Positions 6,019-9,429 of a DNA stretch of 9,429 nt are shown here, piece after piece (positions within the stretch are counted from its first letter, which is position 1; every line of letters begins with the position of its first letter). The notes below the pieces were generated by a model. That model searched no databases and was not told the DNA's origin. It was given only the letters and a program-made list of their open reading frames with translations. The stretch spans positions 1-9,429 of the forward strand of contig JAOIXS010000027.1 of assembly GCA_028225715.1 (NCBI GenBank). The letters are read 5' to 3'. A program made the translations under genes and the position numbers. The stretch is from Candidatus Pelagibacter sp. (GTDB taxonomy: Bacteria; Pseudomonadota; Alphaproteobacteria; Pelagibacterales; Pelagibacteraceae).

Positions 6019-6192
6019 ATCGAATTTTAATTAAATTTAGATGTTCACCTTTTGATTCACAATTGAATCATTTCTGTTCTTCTTTTTAGTTACAGAATTG
6101 TATTGAGTTAAAACTAAGAATTGATTTTAGACTTAATATAGATACATAAAAGTTACCTACAATCATTGCTAAATAAGCCTAAAATGAACATA
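6019..6192. other. Non-coding AT-rich spacer between rnpB and the mraZ promoter
   Basis: No open frame, RNA gene or mobile element is recognisable. It holds a near-match DnaA box (6053-6061), an inverted repeat (6053-6070), a T-rich stretch (6071-6088) and a 7-base direct repeat AGAATTG at 6094-6100 and 6117-6123. No TTAA-N7-TTAA (CtrA-type) site was found. For a genome with gaps mostly under 70 bases this is long, which suggests it is kept for regulation. Confidence 0.5.
6053..6070. repeat. Inverted repeat TGATTC-N6-GAATCA
   Basis: A perfect 6-base inverted repeat with a 6-base loop (ACAATT), followed by T-rich DNA (6071-6088). It could serve as a weak rnpB terminator, although the stem has only two G-C pairs and the T tract is interrupted. 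Each arm contains a GANTC motif, the site of the CcrM methyltransferase in many alphaproteobacteria; these are the only two in the rnpB-mraZ gap. Whether this organism has CcrM cannot be seen here. Confidence 0.4.
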
Positions 6193-6221
6193 TTGACACT
6201 ATGTTTAAAAACCCATATTGT
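6193..6221 (+). promoter_or_regulatory. mraZ promoter: Sigma-70 promoter of the mraZ-ftsZ-rsmH-ftsL operon
   Basis: A perfect -35 TTGACA (6193-6198) and a -10 TATTGT (6216-6221, four of six) are separated by exactly 17 bases. Initiation is predicted near 6228, giving a leader of about 36 bases before the mraZ ATG. The -10 lies between and partly on the first two repeats of the MraZ operator, so repressor binding would block RNA polymerase. Confidence 0.7.
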
Positions 6222-6235
6222 CCCATATATTCCCA
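6211..6235 (-). promoter_or_regulatory. MraZ operator: three TGGG repeats at 10-bp spacing
   Basis: Read on the minus strand the sequence is TGGGA, five bases, TGGGA, five bases, TGGGT. On the plus strand this appears as CCCA at 6212, 6222 and 6232. In E. coli, MraZ binds tandem TGGGN repeats with 5-base spacers upstream of its own gene, and this is the same architecture at the same place. All repeats lie on one face of the helix at one-turn spacing. The operator covers the -10 and the predicted start region, implying autorepression of the whole division operon. Confidence 0.82.
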
Positions 6236-6263
6236 AATATGGAATTTATGAAATATAAAAAAT

Positions 6264-6731
6264 ATGTTTTTATCTACTTACGAGAACAAAATAGACAAAA
6301 AGGGAAGGGTATCTGTGCCTGCTAGTTTTAGATCTCATCTTTCTAACTATGGATACAACGGTGTTATCTGTTATCCCTCATTTAATAATCAATCTATAGA
6401 AGCTTGTTCACAAGATAGAATTGAAAAACTTTCTGTAAGTATAGATTCATTAAGTCCATTTGAAGAAAAAAGAGACTATTTTGCAACGTCAATTTTATCT
6501 GAGAGTATGAATTTACAATTTGATAGTGAAGGTAGAATTTCATTATCAACAAAATTATTAAAACATGCAAAAATAAAAAATACCATGTTGTTTGTTGGTC
6601 AAGGTCAAACATTCCAAATATGGGAACCGGCAGCATTTGAAAAATTTAAGATCAACGCAAGGAAAAAAGCAAATCTAAATCGTGCAAGTCTTAAATGGGA
6701 AAAACATTTTAATAACAATGAGGGGAAATAA
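6264..6731 (+). CDS. mraZ: Transcriptional regulator MraZ
   Basis: MraZ is an oligomeric DNA-binding protein that represses the division and cell-wall cluster, including itself. The 155 residues match the usual 140-155. Two SpoVT-AbrB-type half-domains are visible, each with the DxxxR hallmark: one at residues 4-40 (DKKGR at 11-15, followed by VSVPASFR) and one at about 82-125 (DSEGR at 87-91, ending QTFQIWEP). The C-terminus is basic (ARKKANLNR). The ATG at 6264 is chosen because the conserved [14 protein letters not shown] begins right after it; there is no clear Shine-Dalgarno (aaatataaaaa precedes it). ftsZ starts three bases after the last base of the stop codon. The operator at 6211-6235 predicts autoregulation. 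Confidence 0.95.
   Translation: MFLSTYENKIDKKGRVSVPASFRSHLSNYGYNGVICYPSFNNQSIEACSQDRIEKLSVSIDSLSPFEEKRDYFATSILSESMNLQFDSEGRISLSTKLLKHAKIKNTMLFVGQGQTFQIWEPAAFEKFKINARKKANLNRASLKWEKHFNNNEGK
6721..6725 (+). promoter_or_regulatory. Strong ribosome binding site for ftsZ inside the mraZ 3' end
   Basis: AGGGG (preceded by TG) sits eight bases before the ftsZ ATG and within the last codons of mraZ. It is the clearest Shine-Dalgarno in the division operon, in contrast to mraZ and rsmH, which have none visible. This suggests that FtsZ is made in excess of its neighbours from a shared mRNA. Confidence 0.65.
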
Positions 6732-6733
6732 AA

Positions 6734-8221
6734 ATGACAATTAACTTTAAATCACCAGAAATAAAAGAATTACAACCAAGATTATTAGTAGTGGGAGTTG
6801 GTGGTGCAGGCGGAAATGCACTTAATGAAATGATTGATAATGGACTTCAAGGAGTAGAGTTCATTGCTGTAAATACAGATGCTCAAGATTTAAAATTAAG
6901 TAAAGCTAAAGCAAGAATTCAAATTGGTCTAAGTTTAACAAAAGGTTTAGGTGCTGGAGCAAAACATGACATTGGTCAAGCAGCTGCAGATGAATCTTTG
7001 AATGAAATTGTAAATACACTTCAGGGTGCAAACATGGTTTTTATAACTGCTGGTATGGGTGGTGGAACTGGAACAGGTGCTGCACACGTTATTGCAAGAG
7101 CTGCTAAAGAATTAAATATTTTAACAGTAGGCGTTGTAACACTTCCTTTTTTATATGAAGGGCCATCAAGAATGAGAAGAGCTCAGCTAGGCCTAGAAGA
7201 ATTAAGAAAACATGTGGATACAATTATTGTAATTCCAAATCAAAATCTATTTAAGGTTGCGAATGAACAAACTACATTTGAGGAATCTTTTAATCTTTCA
7301 AATAATGTTTTAATGCAAGGTGTACAAAGTGTAACCGATCTAATGGTTAGACCAGGTATAGTTAATCTAGATTTTGCTGATGTTGAAACTGTAATGGCTT
7401 CAATGGGTAAAGCAATGATGGGAACTGGTGAAGCTGAAGGAGAAGGTAGAGCAGCTAAAGCAGCTGATATGGCAATTAGCAACCCATTGATTGATGATTA
7501 CACGTTAAAAGGTGCAAAAGGATTACTAGTAAACATTACCGGTGGTAAGGATCTTAAACTTTTTGAAGTTGATGAAGTTGTTAATAAAATAAGAGCTGAA
7601 GTAGATCCAGAAGCAGAAGTAATTATTGGTGCTATCACATCTGGAGACCTTGATGGAAAAATCAGAGTATCAATCGTTGCAACAGCGTTAGATGGGCAAC
7701 AACCAGAAAGTAAATCTGTAATCAATATGGTTCACAGAATACAAAATAGAAACCCTGGTTATTCAGATTTTAACAGTGCAAGTTCTGCTCAATCGTTTAA
7801 CTTTTCACCTACAATGACTAGCCCCATTTCACATGGAGCAAACGCATTAAAGTTAGAAAATGAAATAATTACAGAACCAGTTAGAAATAATGCATCATCA
7901 GAAATGATGAATGAACAAACTGATAGCAATCAAGAGGTTGAAAGTATTGTTGAAAATAATCAATCAAATGATTATGAGCAATCTTTTTCAGAGGAAGCAC
8001 TTACAACTGCAGAACCTGAAGAAAATAGCCCAATAGAGGAAGAGCATGCTTCTAATGGACTTGAAAACTTTGGTGTAGAAGGTGAAGACGCCCCAGATCT
8101 ATTTAGTTCGGATAGTGCAACTTCAGAGACAGAAGGATTTTTATCAACTGAAACTTCAGAAAATACTTCAGAAGATGATGATCTAGAAATTCCAGCATTT
8201 TTAAGAAGACAAAAAAATTAA
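6734..8221 (+). CDS. ftsZ: Cell division protein FtsZ
   Basis: FtsZ is the tubulin-like GTPase that polymerises into the cytokinetic ring at midcell. It has 495 residues, long compared with E. coli (383) but usual for alphaproteobacteria. The N-terminal GTPase domain (about 14-205) carries [11 protein letters not shown] (20-30), NTDAQ (47-51) and the tubulin signature [11 protein letters not shown] (107-117). The C-terminal core (about 206-320) has the T7 synergy loop [10 protein letters not shown] (211-220), with catalytic Asp213 and Asp216 intact. A linker of about 150 residues, strongly acidic and low in complexity, follows. The protein ends in [15 protein letters not shown], the conserved peptide that binds FtsA and other ring partners. 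It lies between mraZ and rsmH rather than after ftsA at the end of the cluster, which places it directly under the MraZ-controlled promoter. Confidence 0.98.
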   Translation: MTINFKSPEIKELQPRLLVVGVGGAGGNALNEMIDNGLQGVEFIAVNTDAQDLKLSKAKARIQIGLSLTKGLGAGAKHDIGQAAADESLNEIVNTLQGANMVFITAGMGGGTGTGAAHVIARAAKELNILTVGVVTLPFLYEGPSRMRRAQLGLEELRKHVDTIIVIPNQNLFKVANEQTTFEESFNLSNNVLMQGVQSVTDLMVRPGIVNLDFADVETVMASMGKAMMGTGEAEGEGRAAKAADMAISNPLIDDYTLKGAKGLLVNITGGKDLKLFEVDEVVNKIRAEVDPEAEVIIGAITSGDLDGKIRVSIVATALDGQQPESKSVINMVHRIQNRNPGYSDFNSASSAQSFNFSPTMTSPISHGANALKLENEIITEPVRNNASSEMMNEQTDSNQEVESIVENNQSNDYEQSFSEEALTTAEPEENSPIEEEHASNGLENFGVEGEDAPDLFSSDSATSETEGFLSTETSENTSEDDDLEIPAFLRRQKN

Positions 8222-8239
8222 TGGTCTTCAAAAAAATAA

Positions 8240-9250
8240 ATGATGGCCACCATAATACCAGATGTGAGAAATCATTATCCGGTATTGCTAAGTGAAATAA
8301 TTAGCATTATTACCCCTCAATATGGTGGCACATTTATTGACTGTACATTCGGTCAAGGCGGATACACAAAAAAAATACTAAATTTCCCAGCAACAAAAGT
8401 AATTGCATTAGATAGAGATTCTGAGAGTTCTAAAAAAGCTCAAGAAATTCAAAATAGTTTTGAAGATAGGCTGTTATTTAAAAATATCAAATTTAGTCAA
8501 TTAAATAACCTGAAGTTAAAGGATGAAAATATCAAAGCTGTAATTTTTGATTTAGGGTATTCATTGAATCAGATTAAAGACCCAAAAAAAGGTCTTTCAT
8601 TTGATACAATAGGTGAACTTAATATGAAAATGGGTATAAATGAATTTTCAGCAAAAGAAGCAATTAATCAATTAGATGAAAAAGAACTTACAAAGATTTT
8701 TAAATATTTTGGTGACGAAGTAGACAGCAAAAGAATAGCACACAATATCGTTGAAGACAGATCCAAAAGAAAAATTACAACAGAAGAACTAGTTAGAATT
8801 ATAGAGTCTTCAAAAAGAAAAAGAAATTATAAGACGCATAGTGCGACTAAAGTTTTCCAAGCATTAAGAATATTTGTAAATAAAGAAATTAGTGAACTAA
8901 TTTATGGATTAATTAATGCAGCTAAAGTTGTTAAAAAAGATGGTGTTATTGCAGTTGTAACATTTCATTCTTTAGAAGATAAAATTGTTAAATATTTTTT
9001 TAAAAATTTGTCTGAAAATAAAAGTGTCTCAAGACATATGCCAAAAACTGAAGAAAAATTAAATTTATTTAAATCTGTTATAAAAAAACCAATAGTACCA
9101 AGTGATAAAGAAATTAGAGAAAATCCACCCTCTAGATCAGCCAAGTTACGTTATGTAATTAAAAAAGAAGACTTTTTTGATTTTGAAACAGATATTTTGG
9201 ATAAATTTAAATATTTAATTGACATTGAGAATTTGTCAAAAAAACTATGA
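8240..9250 (+). CDS. rsmH: 16S rRNA (cytosine(1402)-N(4))-methyltransferase RsmH (MraW)
   Basis: RsmH uses S-adenosylmethionine to methylate N4 of C1402 in the decoding centre of 16S rRNA. It has 336 residues, slightly above the usual 310-320. Landmarks are HYPVLLSEI (12-20); the SAM-binding motif [14 protein letters not shown] (34-47); VIALDRD (54-60); [10 protein letters not shown] (103-112) followed by KKGLSF and [26 protein letters not shown] (201-220); [17 protein letters not shown] (235-251); and the C-terminal [14 protein letters not shown]. Compared with the common patterns FDLGVSSxQ and LDMRM, the sequence has Y-S-L and LNMKM, which may be lineage drift. Two adjacent ATGs (8240, 8243) are equally plausible and neither has a Shine-Dalgarno; the gap to ftsZ is 18 bases. 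The stop overlaps the ftsL start. Confidence 0.95.
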   Translation: MMATIIPDVRNHYPVLLSEIISIITPQYGGTFIDCTFGQGGYTKKILNFPATKVIALDRDSESSKKAQEIQNSFEDRLLFKNIKFSQLNNLKLKDENIKAVIFDLGYSLNQIKDPKKGLSFDTIGELNMKMGINEFSAKEAINQLDEKELTKIFKYFGDEVDSKRIAHNIVEDRSKRKITTEELVRIIESSKRKRNYKTHSATKVFQALRIFVNKEISELIYGLINAAKVVKKDGVIAVVTFHSLEDKIVKYFFKNLSENKSVSRHMPKTEEKLNLFKSVIKKPIVPSDKEIRENPPSRSAKLRYVIKKEDFFDFETDILDKFKYLIDIENLSKKL

Positions 9251-9429
9251 AACAATTAGTTTTAGTTGTAATTTTCGTGTTAATATTGATCACATCACTT
9301 GTTAAAAATTCTACAAAAGAAATAGAGGATCAAATTTTTGCAATCAATGAAAACATAAGACCTTTAAAATCAGAACTTGAAGATGTGCTGCTTGAGTTTA
9401 ATTATTTAAGCTCACCTGAAAAATTAGTT
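9247..9429 (+). CDS. ftsL: FtsL-like cell division protein, 5' part (runs off window)
   Basis: FtsL is a small bitopic membrane protein of the FtsQLB complex that helps activate septal peptidoglycan synthesis. Sixty-one codons are visible. The start ATG overlaps the rsmH stop (ATGA at 9247-9250), implying translational coupling. The protein begins [19 protein letters not shown], a single transmembrane segment from about residue 4 to 19, followed by a charged, coiled-coil-like stretch with [23 protein letters not shown], and then [12 protein letters not shown], which matches the 'W/N-Y-L-xxPExL' ending typical of alphaproteobacterial FtsL. Identification rests on position after rsmH plus this topology; primary sequence is weakly conserved in the family. 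Confidence 0.85.
   Translation, partial: MKQLVLVVIFVLILITSLVKNSTKEIEDQIFAINENIRPLKSELEDVLLEFNYLSSPEKLV

Noticed and set aside
6019..6263. CtrA binding sites (TTAA-N7-TTAA) upstream of mraZ
   Set aside because: Several TTAA occur, but none are paired at the required spacing; in AT-rich DNA single TTAA carries no weight.
6394..6636. Antisense open frame within mraZ
   Set aside because: It shadows a well-conserved gene and encodes no recognisable protein.
7240..7725. Two antisense open frames within ftsZ
   Set aside because: They are complementary to the conserved T7-loop region of FtsZ; their serine/proline-rich make-up is the expected antisense of its codons.
1..9429. Mobile element, phage or CRISPR signals
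   Set aside because: No transposase, integrase, terminal inverted repeats, tandem spacers or abrupt composition change was seen, and both tRNAs lack an adjacent integrase or duplicated 3' end.

Overview
The window is AT-rich and densely packed, with very short intergenic gaps. The gene content points to a streamlined alphaproteobacterium, most likely Pelagibacterales (SAR11): an alphaproteobacterial RpoD with the acidic '[10 protein letters not shown]' stretch, dnaG directly before rpoD, a minimal mlaC/mlaA pair, and a class A RNase P RNA. This assignment rests on composition and protein style only; no search was run. No insertion sequence, phage gene or CRISPR array is visible. This is core housekeeping DNA rather than an accessory island.

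Layout. Positions 1-1232 hold the 3' part of dnaG (primase), followed by rpoD (primary sigma factor, to 3122). Eight bases after rpoD comes a tRNA-Val(GAC) gene with highly unusual D- and T-loops. A normal CAU-anticodon tRNA follows, most likely tRNA-Ile2 (lysidine type). On the minus strand sits an mlaA-mlaC operon for outer-membrane lipid asymmetry (3370-4797), with a good promoter just upstream. Divergent from it is a two-domain peptidoglycan amidase of the AmpD/AmiD type (4868-5611). The RNase P RNA gene rnpB lies at about 5650-6010, followed by about 250 bp of non-coding DNA with a perfect DnaA box, an inverted repeat, and the promoter and operator of a division operon. That operon reads mraZ, ftsZ, rsmH, ftsL (6264 to the window end), tightly spaced or overlapping.

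How it fits together. dnaG and rpoD form the remnant of the macromolecular-synthesis operon. rpoD mRNA probably ends through tRNA-Val processing by RNase P, whose RNA is encoded a few kb downstream. The division operon carries a textbook MraZ operator (three TGGG repeats at 10-bp spacing) laid over the -10 element of a TTGACA promoter. Because ftsZ sits directly behind mraZ rather than at the far end of the cluster, FtsZ supply should be under direct MraZ feedback. The DnaA box in the same gap may add a replication-linked input.

Most worth a second look: the tRNA-Val lacking G18G19 and the TTC T-loop motif, with a possible swapped 54-58 pair; the RNase P RNA with no GGU in its P15 loop although both tRNA genes encode CCA; the mraZ-ftsZ-rsmH order under an MraZ box; the DnaA box abutting rnpB; the A13 tract at the amidase domain boundary, where a one-base slip either way truncates the protein; and a possible paired-cysteine, non-lipidated MlaA.
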